Shown here in pieces: positions 10,012 through 21,513 of a stretch of 64,000 bases of DNA (positions within the stretch are counted from its first letter, which is position 1; each line of letters begins with the position of its first letter). Location of the stretch: contig NC_085127.1 of the NCBI RefSeq assembly GCF_030269925.1, forward strand, positions 6,207,501-6,271,500. Direction: 5' to 3'. The DNA is from Bombyx mori. Its lineage: Eukaryota; Arthropoda; Insecta; Lepidoptera; Bombycidae. The translations under genes were made by a program, and so were the position numbers. The notes under the pieces are model-generated. The model did not search any database, was not told the origin of the DNA, and saw only the letters and a list, made by a program, of their open reading frames with translations.

Positions 10012-12056
10012 ATTATTTCAATTAGTATTAATTTATTTATATTATAAAATTTGTTCTGTTGCTTCTTCTTGTAAAATATTATGTAAATGGCTATAGAAGA
10101 GCGGTATTTCCTAAACAAGCAAGTATTTTGCTTAAAAGGAGATTCCAAACTCTGTATGTTTAATTTATAAGTTGAAGCAATAAAAATTTTTTCATTTTCA
10201 TTTTCATTTTTCATTTCATTTAAATCGCTAATCGTAAAAATGACCATCTTTCTACCGTACTCAGCTCAGATTTCTATCGATTCGTGAGCATCACAGGATT
10301 TGAATTCGCAGATGTACCAAATTATATAAAATGAAATAAATAAAACAACAAACAGACGAACCAACAAACGCATTAGTGCTTGCAGTAAGTTGACTTATTA
10401 AATGCAGACTTATTAATAATAGAATATTAATATTAATTGCAGACTTTTAAACAACTATTTTGTTCAAATCGAAATATACCATAATATAACATCATATATA
10501 ACCGAAATATAACATCATTCACACATCAAAAATTTTATTCAATTTACTTATTAAGAATGACATGAATGTATTAAAATAAATTAAAGATAATTTGAAATCA
10601 GTGTCGAATTAAATAAAACTCGAAAACAACAAAATTTTATTGATTCACCTCTGTCACGTACATATGTCCGCGGTATGTAGGAATCGCGAGCCCCGTATCT
10701 ATATTACACCGCAAACCATTCGACCGTAAACCGCTTCGAAGCGATTTACAAATAAATACAATCAATACAGAAAAGGTATAGTCGATATTTTGTACATTTT
10801 AAATTTTGGTTTATTAAGTGACCATAAAACCTACCTTATTGCCTACATGAGGAGAAAGTCTTCGTTGTATTTTATCCCGGCTGTCTCAATTTTCAAGCCG
10901 GAAAACATGCAACGTAACGTTTGGCCATATAAAGAAACAATGTGGTACGAACGTCCTGATTGTAAAACTTTGCAAACTCTTAGTAAAAATGTAGGGACAC
11001 ACACACACAAGCTTAACTTTGTACGTCACAATAACACTCCGACAACGTAGATTCAAGTGTCATTGTCACTATCCCATTATTATTGAAATAGGTTCATGTA
11101 AGACCGTCCGACTGTAACAGCAATCTAGTCAACACGTTAGTGTAATGAGAATCAGTCTGTTATGCTCAGTACCATAGTGGTAGAATTACGCTGAACAAAT
11201 AAACGATTTCGATAGGCTTTTATTTATTAAGCAGCTGTTCTGAAAACAGACCAAGAAAAAAATCGGTTGTCTGTAAACTCGGTTTACTGACGATGGTTGA
11301 ACGTGACAACGTCATAAGAAAATACTGATGGAATGGATTCATTTTTCAAAAGAAAATTTTAATGTTATTTGTATGATAGATATTTTGTATAGAAAATTGA
11401 CACCACATTCACTTTTCACTGAACTTCATACTTGACGAAAACATATAAATGTGTTATTGTATAGCAGCTGTCCACGCGGATGCATCGCTCAATCAAGTAG
11501 GAGAGAGACAGATGTCGAACGCTGCCGAACGCGGAGGCCGATTGTGCCTCTTTGTCGCTCGTTGCGCGCTCTCGCTTGCACTTCAAGCCTTAAATGGAAC
11601 GCCTCAATGAGTCATGTTTTTTCGTGCGTGCAGCCGGCTCCATCGAATTATAAGACGTTGTCACGTCAAAATAACAACAACAAAATATTTTGTTAACATA
11701 AATAAAACAAACACTAGATTATAGCAGAGCTTTAAAAAGCGCTTTAAGATATTAAAGACCATTTAACTTTTACTTTGTCGCTAAAAATATAAAATGCAGA
11801 ATTTTAGCACGAATGCACTCGCCGGCTTTGGTTAGTCTATGAACAAATTTCCATGTACGTTCCGGTCATTTGTTTTAAAAAGCCAACAATTTAAAACGCC
11901 AAAAAGCAAATTAAGTTTTTCGAATCGCTGTTTACGGAAAACAATGGGTTTTATTATTTGGAAATGGCGCTAGTTTCATGACAGACTTTAACTTTTCTGT
12001 AGTATAAGATGAATTTCTGTATAATCAGAGTATAAGATGAAGCGTAAAATGTAAAT
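10012..12056. other. mostly unrecognised DNA with a GC-richer patch
   Basis: AT-rich sequence with TTTTCA iterations near 10190-10220. At 11455-11690 there is a GC-richer patch with CGCTCGTTGCGCGCTCTCGC-like sequence. Its composition suggests an old transposon or LTR piece, but I cannot name it. No convincing exon seen. Confidence 0.4.
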
Positions 12057-12160
12057 AGGCAGCAGTTTGGTTGTGCCCCTGGCATTATTGATATCCACAA
12101 GTAACAAGCTACCATCAGATGAGTCGTGTATGTTATAGCCTACAAAGGCAATAAAAAAAA
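12057..12160 (+). repeat. repeat family B, 3' copy
   Basis: Diverged 3' end of family B (GTGCCCCTGGCATTATTGA through AAAGGCAATAAAAAAA). Confidence 0.65.
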
Positions 12161-12387
12161 CTAAATAAAACTAAAAAACTAATTAAAGACGTCGAGAGTG
12201 ATGGATTACAACAAAAAAATCATTTTTATAACACTCAAGCACTCAATCAAACTCAAAATGATTTCCGTCATAATTTCTTGCTACGCATTTATTTATATTC
12301 GTATGATGCATTTGACGGGTTAATAAAATAGATACCAGTTTATTTTAGTTCTATCAAACAATATGGTATGTTATTTCATTCATGTTT

Positions 12388-12640
12388 TTTTTTTTTTTAT
12401 TGCTTAGATGGGTGGACGAGCTCACAGCCCACCTGGTGTTAAGTGGTTACTGGAGCCCATAGACATCCACAACGTAAATGCGCCACCCACCTTGAGATAG
12501 AAGTTCTAAGGTCTCAAGTATAGTTACAACGGCTGCCCAACCTTTCAAACCGAAACGCATTACTCCTTCACGGCAGAAATAGGCAGGGTGATGGTACCCA
12601 CCCGCGCGGACTCACAACAGGTCCTACCACCAGTAAATGT
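12388..12640 (-). repeat. SINE family A copy
   Basis: Close-to-consensus minus-strand body and 3' end. A 49-bp scrap of the same repeat and orientation (12776-12824) lies beyond it. Confidence 0.85.
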
Positions 12641-12775
12641 ATTTCCTATGAGATAATTCCTTATGTTGTTCCTCTATTCAACGCATGACTAATTTGTAAA
12701 CAATACAATGCGGATATAATATATAGTACTGTAGTCTATTCATACTATTTAAAGAGTTCCTACCATGATTTTCCG

Positions 12776-12824
12776 AAACCTTCAAACCGAAACGCATTAC
12801 TGCTTCACGACAGAAATAGGCAAA
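12776..12824 (-). repeat. SINE family A internal scrap
   Basis: Only the central segment remains (CCTTCAAACCGAAACGCATT through CAGAAATAGGCA). Confidence 0.75.
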
Positions 12825-13282
12825 TAAGCTACCTGTAGCCTGATTATTGATTCATTAATCAATTTCATTTGACAACGATCGAAGTTGTGAAAAATGACAA
12901 GAATTGAATGATTAGCAACGTAATATTCGCACGAAGGAACCGACTAACTACCGGTATATTAACGAACTATAATTATCGGTATACTTAGCCCAAATGACAC
13001 TAAGCCCTGTGGTACTTTGTAGCCATTTTGTGAAGGAAAATAAGTAAGCTCCACATGAATACTTAAAGCTTTCGTTAAAACGTTAGAATGAGAATATGCT
13101 TTTAAGCTTAAGCCTGAATTGAGAATTGATTTTTAAACGAAGCTGAAGAACGCTTAAGTCTCTTAAAGAATTTTTAATAAACAAATATTGAAGTACATTT
13201 TGTTATTTTGTTAAAATTGTATGTCGGTGAAGTATATTTAGGTGAAGTATAGGATATTAATTGTTTCCGTTTCTTGAAGCGC
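12825..13282. other. unrecognised AT-rich DNA
   Basis: No family motif or coding frame recognised. Confidence 0.45.
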
Positions 13283-13516
13283 TTTTTTTATTTTTTTTTA
13301 TTGCTTAGTTGGTTGGACGAGTCCACAGCCCACCTGGCGTTAAGTGGTTACTGGAGCCCATAGACATCTACGACGTGAGATATAAGTTCTGAGGTCTCAG
13401 TATAGTTACAACCGCTGCCCCACCCTTCAAACCGAAACGCATCACTGCTTCACGGCAGTAATAGGCAGGGTGGTGGTACCTACCCGTGGGGACTCACAAG
13501 GGGACCACCAGTAAAA
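13283..13516 (-). repeat. SINE family A copy
   Basis: Minus-strand copy with an internal deletion of the GCGCCACCCACC part. Confidence 0.8.
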
Positions 13517-14484
13517 AAAGCGCTATGGTATTACAATCTCAGTTACAGTATATTCCATAGATGAAATTCTCCTCATTCATCACGGTTCACGTCGGTCAGC
13601 ACCATATTTACCGCGACTCTCGATCAGGGCTACATGCTGCACTCTTCCACTGATTTTTGGTACCGACATCTTTTCTTTCCACTCTCCCCATCATTTCACT
13701 TAAAAACCTTAGTGTCCATATTATACTATACTACAAGAAGCTTGCCTACGTTCAAGCTTTGAATAATATATATTTTGTTATATAAATTCAAAAAATATAA
13801 AAATGAACAAAAAATACAGATGAATATTAATTTAAAATAGCCGGTGGTAGACTTCATATTGGAGATGCTCAATCCACCACGATTCATAATGACTTCATGA
13901 AGACTCGAACCGAAGAATAAATTAAAGAAGAATACAAAAGATGTACTCGCAAATATGAAATGAACTGTAATTACCAGCTCAGAACAACTCTCTGATCTTC
14001 AATATTTAGAATATCCTTACTGCAAATTCTAGTTAGCAGAATGGGCAGACTGGGCAATCAAGCGAACTTCTGGATAGATTATAGGCCTCTCAAAATAGAA
14101 AACAAATTATAACTAACTGAAGAACTGGATTATTTAATTAAATTGATAATTATAGTATTGAAACTAATGTCTAATACATTTTGGGCATATTTCTTAATTA
14201 AAATTATTGCTAAATTGGTCTCGGATCGGACCGCATATATCACCTGAAAATTTAAAGTTTTAAATGGTGTACAAAAATTTATCTATACTGATTTAAAGAG
14301 TTTTGCTATTTTCCGAATCGTTGGTAAAGTCATGAGGATTTATTTTATAGTACTAGTTGTGCAGGCCTTATCAAATAAAAACCTTTTTAATTCTATTATA
14401 TAGCCATATAGAAAAGATTCGTTATGTAGTTGTCAGAAAGTTTAATGAAGCAAAAATCGTGTATTAAAATTCGTAGTCAGACAA
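13517..14484. other. unrecognised DNA
   Basis: AT-rich, no long frame and no repeat matched elsewhere in the window. Confidence 0.45.
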
Positions 14485-14772
14485 TCTATATATAAGTATA
14501 TAAAAATGAATTGCTGTTAGTTAGTCTCGCTAAAACTCGAGAACGGCTGGACCGATTTGGCTAATTTTGGTCTTGAATTATTCTTGAAAGTCCAGAGAAG
14601 GTTTAAAAGTTGAAAAAGTATGAAAATGATCGGTATTAAAAAAAAAATGTTTTTCCTTTGATGTGTCCTCCGTCGGACGGATTCCTTTTGATTGTTTTAA
14701 GTTTATTTTATACCAAAGTTTAGGTATTTTATTTATCGATTGAGGCACTACGAAGTCTGCCGGGTCAGCCAG
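14485..14772 (+). mobile_element. non-autonomous Helitron-like element H1, copy 1
   Basis: A 288-bp unit starting TCTATATATAAG after an A and ending GCCGGGTCAGCCAG before TT (terminal CTAG mutated to CCAG). Its interior CTCGAGAACGGCTGGACCGA recurs at 40661-40963 and, inverted, at 45910-46198. The copy ending at 40963 keeps the canonical CTAG. Non-coding. Confidence 0.7.
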
Positions 14773-15734
14773 TTAAACAGTAAATTATTCATCAGAGCTA
14801 TACTTTTAGAAAATAAATTAATTTCATCAAGGCAACCGTTAGTACTGTATAATTGAGAAAACCCATTCGCCGTCTTAATTAATATCGAACTTCACAAAGT
14901 ACATAAAACGAAGGGATTTTTATCGCGATGGACAAAAAAATAATTATTTTGTCTCGTAATTGAAATCTTTAATATTACTTTAACATTTTTCTCTCATAAA
15001 ATTATCTGTAGGACCCTATCTTCCTTAAAAAAAAAACAATTAACAACTTATTCGGCCCCAGGGCCTAAATGTTTATTTATATTCTACTCGCTCTGGTCTC
15101 ATCCTAAAATTTAACAATTAACTTTCACGATTTTACATAATTACATTAATAATTCTGGAGACATTTTATTTAAATTGAGAAAAATTATTCTCTTAGCGCC
15201 GTCGCGATTCATCTGTAACGAGATTTATCAAGATTTGAAAAAATTCACGGGATACTGCTTCTGAAATGTTTTTCGTAATAAGCAGCTTTTGTAATTGGGT
15301 TATTTATTGTTTGCCATCCTATTTTTGAAGGCCTAACATTATTTTAAGTAATTGATTAGAACATTACATAAGCAATACTAAGGGTACCTACAGCCAAGTC
15401 TCTGCCTACCATATTGTTATATCTGGGTTCCAGTACCGTAGATATGCAGACCCTACCGTATTCCTGCTGCATCAGCTTTACCATATCCTTATCCATACCA
15501 TACCTCATTACCATTCCCACTCACTCAATTAGTTCGTCTCCATCCTTCGCCGCGTTCGCGCCTATCACTGTATCCATACGAAATATTTTGTATTGAATAA
15601 GTTTTAATTAAATTCAGCTTAAATTAAAATTTAGTTTAAAATAAAAAAAGGATTTATAGAATCCCGTATAACAGTATCCACTATCCTTAAATCTTATGTT
15701 CGTGATGGTACACTTTTATTTATGACTTGTATAT
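14773..15734. other. unrecognised DNA
   Basis: AT-rich. The 60-residue frame at 15414-15596 shows no recognisable motif. Confidence 0.4.
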
Positions 15735-15812
15735 AATCAGTTTACAGGGCTAGTTACTAATATCCTACCTATTTCTGCCTCAAAGCAAACACGTATTCCG
15801 GTTCGAAGATAC
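15735..15812 (+). repeat. SINE family A, decayed central fragment
   Basis: Weak match to the central body (CCTATTTCTGCC and the GTATTCCGGTTCGAAG segment). Confidence 0.4.
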
Positions 15813-15845
15813 AAATACCCGCTATACCTATATATTTGAGAATTC

Positions 15846-15925
15846 TTTCTTTTTATTACCTTTGTAGGCAGATGAGCATACGGCCCGATGATGAGTGGTT
15901 ACCGTCGCCAATATTCATCCAAGGT
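15846..15925 (-). repeat. repeat family B 3' end
   Basis: Minus-strand copy with TTTATTACCTTTGTAGGCAG and GAGTGGTTACCGTCGCC. Truncated after about 80 bp. Confidence 0.65.
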
Positions 15926-16054
15926 GGATGATAAATTCACATTACCTGTCTTTGTTTAGAAGACTGAACCTCGACGCGCCATTCGGTAAATCTTAGGCCC
16001 TGCTGTGCTTTCAATCGAGGAGCAAAAGCAATTTAAAAAATACAAAGCAGCCTT

Positions 16055-16335
16055 TGGGTTGGGTAGATGCTCACCGAGCATGCTGGCTTCGGGAAGTACC
16101 TGCACCAGATCGAAGCTGAGGTGACGGCAGAGTGCCACCTTTGCGAATGAGTTTTGAATACGCTGACATATGGTATACGCTCACGATAGAGCCCACATAG
16201 AAGGGGCAGTGCCGTAGTTTCGTCACACAAATCAGGATCGACTTGTCGACGCCGAGCGTAGTCGCTACCATGCTTTGTAGTGACTCATGGTGGGCGACGT
16301 TTAATTTATGCGACTGTACCATCATTCATGAGAAG
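16055..16335 (+). pseudogene. decayed R1-clade ORF2 C-terminus
   Basis: Pieces in two frames align in order with the C-terminus of R1-clade ORF2: LTEHAGFGKYLHQIEAEVTAECHLCE (start of the zinc knuckle region) and, after stops and a frameshift, DLSTPSVVATMLCSDSWW and a CDCTIIHEK segment. The closest relative in the window is the element at 18334-19111, which has DLSLPTVVATMLGSDESW at the equivalent place. The knuckle cysteines are only partly kept. No poly-A or target duplication could be found, so it is an old, dead copy. Confidence 0.65.
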
Positions 16336-16344
16336 CATCATCCA

Positions 16345-16450
16345 TCATTGACCATTAGCAAGCGCAAGACAGAGTGAAGTGGAGAGAACTTGTGAGGACT
16401 CTATGTACCAGCGGGGTACCCTAGGACTACTGCTACTATTACCATCATTC
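16345..16450 (+). mobile_element. LINE C-terminal fragment with short-repeat tail
   Basis: One frame reads AQDRVKWRELVRTLCTSGVP, the ending typical of a group of lepidopteran LINE reverse transcriptases, followed by a TAC/TGC/ATC-rich tail (16430-16450). No more of the element remains. Confidence 0.5.
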
Positions 16451-16914
16451 AGAAGCAGATGGCGTGTGAAAGAGCTCTCTCTTGTCTCCCCATCAACACT
16501 TCGCCTTCGAGCTAGGATAGACATTTCAGTCAAATCCTGTCCTCCTAAATCTTGGCCTTGGGATCGGCGAGGGAAACTCAAGTACACAGCATGTAAGCTG
16601 CTCTTCATTAATCATGTATAAGGATATCCGGATGAAATAGCGGTGTTTCCCGGGAGTAAGAGAGGGAGTCACAATGCGTGAGTAGAAACAAGGCAATGTT
16701 CACCTGAATAAAAAAAAATTAGTTGGATGATGAGCTCATTTGTCCATCAACAGAAATAAAAAGAGCATGTGAATACATATTCAGAATAACTGCCTCAGTT
16801 ATAACAGAATAACGTAAAGCTAAAAGGTATTCTAATAGTTACTTCAGATGATATTAAAATTTTGTAATACAGAGACGCTTGATTGAACACACGCTGAATC
16901 TTGTCCATAGTAGC
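16451..16914. other. unrecognised DNA
   Basis: A moderately GC-rich stretch to 16690 with overlapping frames on both strands but no identifiable domain. Confidence 0.4.
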
Positions 16915-17037
16915 GGTTCTTAGCGGTAGGCAGCGTCTTGGCTCTGCCGCTGGTATTGCTGAAGTCCATGGGCGACGGTAACCACTCACCATCAGGTGGG
17001 CCGTATGCTCGTATGCCTACAAGGGCAATAAAAAAAA
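16915..17037 (+). repeat. repeat family B 3' end
   Basis: Well-preserved copy from GCGGTAGGCAGCGTCTTGGC to GGGCAATAAAAAAA. Confidence 0.8.
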
Positions 17038-17654
17038 TAGTAACAAATAATTATAATTTGAACACAACGAAATTTTGAGCGTTACATAAAATTTTACACT
17101 ACCAATTATGGTTGCGGAATACAATACGAAAGGATATAATAGTGTCGTTTATATGCAGGCACTGGTTCGTCTGAAGATTCAAGGAAAAACCGCTAAAAGC
17201 GATAAAAAAAATGTTTCAAATTAATTGTACACTTCTGAACAGTAGTACCTTTTATCGAGTAAAAATGCTTTTGAGGTTTTATCTCAAATATGAAATTTAA
17301 CTTTAAAATTAAAAATATTTTTGTTATTATACGACTCACGCAAAGATGCAACGAAAGATTATTACAGTAAATTCTTTAATTCAATTAAGCTCAGTCATTA
17401 GAATTTAGCGAACTAAAGCTGCAGAAATTTATTTATATGTTTTTTCAAATATATATTTAAGTATAAAGTCGAGACGAGTTTCCGTAGTAATTTCACTAGT
17501 ATGTATATTCAATAAGACAACCAATGACTACGCAAATTATGATTTTTTATTATATGATGTTATTCCTTTATCGAGGAAGTCGTATTTCTTCTTTAAATAC
17601 AATATGTTATTATAATAGGTATGTATAAATGGAGAGATGGCGCAACATCATTAG
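17038..17654. other. unrecognised AT-rich DNA
   Basis: No feature recognised. Confidence 0.45.
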
Positions 17655-18095
17655 AAGTCGTTGTGGCCTAAAGGATAAGACGTCCGGTGCATTCGTATGT
17701 AGCGATGCACCGGTGTTCGAATCCCGCAGGCGGGTACCAATTTTTCTAATGAAATACGTACTCGACAAATGTTCACGATTGACTTCCACGGTGAAGGAAT
17801 AACATCGTGTAATAAAAATCAAACCCGCAAAATTATAATTTGCGTAATCACTGGTAGTAGGACCTCTTGGGAGTCCGCACGGGTAGGTACCACCACCCGC
17901 CTATTTCCGCCGTGAAGCAGTAATGCGTTTCGGTTCGAAGGGTGGGGTAGCCGTTGTAACTATACTGAGACTTTAGAACTTGTATCTCGAGGTGGGTGGC
18001 GCATTTACGTTGTAGATGTCTATGGGCTCCAGTAACCACTTAACACCAGGTGGCCTGTGAGCTCGTCCATCCATCTAAGCAATAAAAAAAAAAGA
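17655..18095 (+). repeat. SINE family A, full-length copy
   Basis: The reference copy for this window, about 440 bp. It has the tRNA-like head with the A-box-like GTGGCCTAAAGGATAAGACG (17664-17683) and B-box-like GTTCGAATCCCGC (17715-17727). An AT-rich spacer follows (to about 17850), then the body and the conserved 3' end with an AGCAATAAAA tail. Its length fits the roughly 450 bp described for Bombyx Bm1; the name is an inference. Confidence 0.85.
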
Positions 18096-18320
18096 CGCGT
18101 AAAGCTGCCCCCTCTAACACTACACATGTGTCAACACTGAAACGATTGAGCAGAAGAAGAAAAGTGGATGTATCAAAGCGCATATCTCTCTCTCTCCCTC
18201 TCTGAAACGGCTGAACCGATTACGATAAAATCTTCAGATTAGCCAAGCGACTGATACCGTGAAGCTTGATAGCGATCGAATCAAAGTCGAATAAAAAATC
18301 GGCTACAAATTGGTCTAACA
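18096..18320. other. remains of an unnamed repeat
   Basis: Contains a CT-rich microsatellite (18184-18204) and ACGGCTGAACCGATTACGA, a phrase common in insect Helitron-like and RTE-like repeats. It continues at 19125-19163 beyond the R1-clade insertion. Confidence 0.4.
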
Positions 18321-18333
18321 GGATACACCACCT

Positions 18334-18575
18334 GGCTGGAGCAACGCCGTGTCCTTGTCTCGCAAATAGGACCGGACTTATCGCTGCCGACCGTTGTGGC
18401 CACGATGCTCGGCAGCGATGAGTCCTGGAAGGCGATGCTCGACTTCTGCGAGTACACCATCTCGCAGAAGGAGGCGGCGGAACGAGAGAGGGAGAGCTCA
18501 TCCCTCTCCGCACCTATCCGTCGCCGCCGAGCCGGGGGCCGGAGAAGGGCCTTTGCTCGACTCCGGCCCCTGTAG
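18334..18575 (+). pseudogene. ORF2 C-terminus of R1-clade copy 3
   Basis: The frame running from the insertion junction to the TAG at 18573-18575 encodes WLEQRRVLVSQIGPDLSLPT, then VVATMLGSDESWKAM and an arginine-rich end (IRRRRAGGRRR). It aligns with the region after the zinc knuckle in copy 1 (PRWEHPRRDLIAVLGRDLSL onward). RT and knuckle are missing through 5' truncation. Longer frames on both strands here are shadows. Confidence 0.75.
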
Positions 18576-19111
18576 ATGGCGGCTTCCCCCCGGTGAAGGT
18601 CAAGGGGCGACCTGAGGGGGAGAGGCCGCGCGGCGCGCTACCAGCACTCTAGCGCGCTGCCAAGGAGTTACGAAAGAGCGACCGGTTGGCGGTGTATCGC
18701 GTCCCGACCCGGCAGGCTGGTTCTGGTCCAGCGGGGTATTCCGGGACACCAGCGGCACTGTCTGGGTGGCCTGACGGGCTGCCGTACCGAGACGGCCGAC
18801 GTTTCAGAGCCTTCGATTCGCCTCGAAGGCTCCGTCGGCTGGGCGTCCTTGGGGTGAGCCGCGCCGTCTGGTTGTAGTGTTGACCGCGGTAACCCCCCTA
18901 CCTCATCCGGGTTCTGACCTCGGAGAGGATCGGACGTCGGGTGTAAGAGTGCAGGGGAGTCGTTTAGTGGGTGGGTCCTAAAATCCTTGGGCCCGCGATC
19001 TGCTCTCAACACCTGCAGATCTTTGAGTCTCACATACCCCGCGCGCCCCGTATGCGCGGGGACCTCGTAGGAGGTTCGGCCCCGGCCCGGAAAAAAAAAA
19101 AAAAAAAAAAT
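18334..19111 (+). mobile_element. R1-clade retrotransposon copy 3, distinct lineage, 5' truncated
   Basis: A GC-rich insertion of 778 bp with a poly-A run (19091-19110), flanked by a 13-bp duplication GGATACACCACCT (18321-18333 and 19112-19124). It holds the last 81 codons of ORF2 and a 515-bp 3' UTR. The 3' UTR does not resemble that of copies 1 and 2, so this is another R1-clade family. Confidence 0.85.
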
Positions 19112-19163
19112 GGATACACCACCTACAGCGGAGTCGCGAAGGCCATTTGGGCTATACTATATT

Positions 19164-19363
19164 CAACGGCGGATCCAGGGGGGGGGTCATGGGGGTCATG
19201 ACCCCCCCCCCCTGAGCTAGTTCCAGGACTTGAACTAACTTGGACTAATTGAAGAACATCATGATTTATTTATTATCTATTGTTATCAAAATTAAATTAT
19301 AAGTTCTTAACTTGCCCACGACTATGTGACCCCCTCCTGGCGCCAAAGCTGGATCCGCCCTTG
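19164..19363. mobile_element. hAT-type MITE, 200 bp
   Basis: Terminal inverted repeats CAACGGCGGATCCAG and CTGGATCCGCCCTTG (one mismatch) flank 170 bp of non-coding DNA with G- and C-runs near one end. An 8-bp duplication ACTATATT lies on both sides (19156-19163 and 19364-19371). The 8-bp duplication and CA...TG ends fit hAT elements. It sits 40 bp from R1-clade copy 3. Confidence 0.85.
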
Positions 19364-19506
19364 ACTATATTCCATAAACAATGTCATCGAATACCCTTTA
19401 AAATAAAAAAGAATTGTGGCAATATCACTTAAACAGCTTTTTTTAAATTTTATTTTTAAGTTCGAGAGCTCTTAATGAAAAACCCTTTATATAGTTTATA
19501 CAATAT

Positions 19507-19780
19507 TCATATATTACACGATTCCACTAACTTTTCCAACAGAATTCGCCGACCCCTTAACTTGAGCACGCACTGGTCAGTAATGAACGTGATCTTGAGA
19601 GGGAGCGCATTCCATAGCAGAATAGACTGCACGACAAAAGAATCCCGAACATAACTAAAACTATGTGTGGGACAACGAATTAATAGGCTATGAAGGGAAT
19701 GTAGGGCCCGCTCATAGCTGGAGTGAAGATATTGAAAATAAAGAGTTAGGTAGGATGGAGGGTCCAGAGACACAAGTCAG
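19507..19780 (-). pseudogene. LINE RT C-terminus (Jockey/CR1-like)
   Basis: The minus-strand frame reads YERALHSLHSLLIRCPTHSF, then VRDSFVVQSILLWNALPLKI and TDQCVLKLRGRRILL. The pattern SF-V-Q/R-S-x-x-LWN-x-LP marks the C-terminus of many CR1/Jockey-group reverse transcriptases. It is 5' truncated and stops without a recognisable tail. Confidence 0.65.
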
Positions 19781-20654
19781 AAATGAAGTGCCTTCAGTGC
19801 ACGTAAATCACGACGCTGGCGAATCAGTAGAAGCTGAGCACGATAGTAAGATATGTGATAATTTTTACGAAGATTAAAAAAATAAGAAAAGATTGATTAA
19901 GAAAATTATAAAAAGATTATAATCCCTCATAAGGAATATGATCTCGCCAGAGTTCTAAATAAAGGTTCCAGTACTCGGGATCTCGTCTTGTTTTCTGAAG
20001 AGCGGAAAGTTTATCGAAGCCAGTCAATCGTTCAGTTTTAGACTAATTTAACTCGGGTGGATTCTGTCAGTCTTCGTGTAAATAAATGTAAATTGTAAAA
20101 TAAATGTATATCAGATGATATTTCTCTGAAGTGAGCAAGAATTTAATATACATAATATAGTGTGTATGTATAATGAGATATAATTATAATGAGTTATTTT
20201 ATCTTCTCACATTTTCTGATTTAATAGTACTGTTAGCTTCAGACTTCACTATATTTTCGGATATTGCGTTCATATAAATGACTCGATGAATATAGTTGAG
20301 ATTTTCTCGATCTAACTCCGTTTTAATATGCTATAGATTTCTTTTTAATTACTCCTTATAAAACCTCTGAATTGATTATTTTACTTGATATTATATTAAC
20401 ATACAAAGTGTTCTTTAAATATTAATTAACTATAATATTAATACACAAACCGCATAAAATGAAAAGACTAAGACCGAAAACTCATCACGGTAAAATGGTG
20501 ACGAAGAAAATTAAAAAATAGCAACGAGAAAGGCCATTGAAAATGTCCACGAAGCTTTATCGTGCGGTGTTAATTTTTAAATTTTCGAGAAACAAACTTG
20601 AAAAAAAAAAGTGATAGTGTTTTCATTTTCGCGAATCTTAAGGGCAACGATCTT
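19781..20654. other. unrecognised AT-rich DNA
   Basis: No element recognised beyond about 19870. Confidence 0.45.
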
Positions 20655-20897
20655 TTTTTTTATTTTATAGATGGGTGGACGAGCTCACAGCCCATAAGTG
20701 GTTACTGGAGCCCATAGACATCCACAACGTAAATGCGCCACCCACCTTGAGATATAAGTTCTAAAAGGTCTCAAGTATAGTTACAACGACTGCCCCACCC
20801 TTCAAACCGAAACGCATTACTGCTTCACGGCAGAAATAGGCAGGGTGGTGGTACCCACCCGCGCGGACTCACAAGAGGTAATACACCAGTAAGACCT
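20655..20897 (-). repeat. SINE family A copy
   Basis: Minus-strand copy missing about 15 bp (CCTGGTGTT region) near its 3' end. Confidence 0.85.
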
Positions 20898-21284
20898 AGA
20901 CTGCGACAACAAAAAAAAATGCATCCACGGTGTTGAACCTGACAAGTTCAGAACTAGAACGAAGTCAGTTCACGAGTTTACGTCCAAAGGACTTCGTTTT
21001 AAACTTTATGTTGTAACTAAATTAATTATACGAGTTATAAACTTTAATACTGTTTAAATTGTTCGTGAATGTTCTAATTAAAGACTTGTTTTTCCTTGAA
21101 CTATTCAGTTTTTTTTTTGTACTGCTTCCTCACAATTACGTCTTCGTTCTTATATTAACAACTTTGACTCTTCTAAAGTTTTCTATATCCTGTGAACATT
21201 GATCGCTTCATTCGGAGTCACTGTGTAGTTGGTTATTGTTTCGTAGCAGAGAAAAAAAAAACACTTTGAGGACAGCGAAAAATT
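20898..21284. other. unrecognised AT-rich DNA
   Basis: No feature recognised. Confidence 0.45.
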
Positions 21285-21513
21285 TTTTCAATTTTTTTAT
21301 TGCATACGTGGGTATGTCAAGTGGTTACCGGAGCTCATAGACATCTACCACGTAAATGCCAACACCCACCTTAAGATATGAGTTCTAAGGTCTCTAATAG
21401 TTACAACGGCTGTCCCACCCTTCAAACCGAAACGCATTACTGTTTCTCGGCTGAAATAGGCAGGATGGTGGTGCCTACCCATGCGGACTCACAAGAGGTC
21501 CTACCACCAGTTA
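21285..21513 (-). repeat. SINE family A copy
   Basis: Minus-strand copy with a deletion just after the tail-proximal part. Confidence 0.8.

Noticed and set aside
17664..17730. tRNA gene
   Set aside because: A- and B-box-like sequences are present, but the acceptor stem does not pair and the segment continues into the SINE body. The heads at 365-478, 7544-7608 and 32045-32112 are rejected as tRNA genes for the same reason.
18394..18615. 73-residue plus-strand frame and the 97- and 121-residue minus-strand frames at 18220-19033
   Set aside because: The real frame in this element ends at 18575. The others are arginine- or proline-rich by-products of GC-rich DNA.
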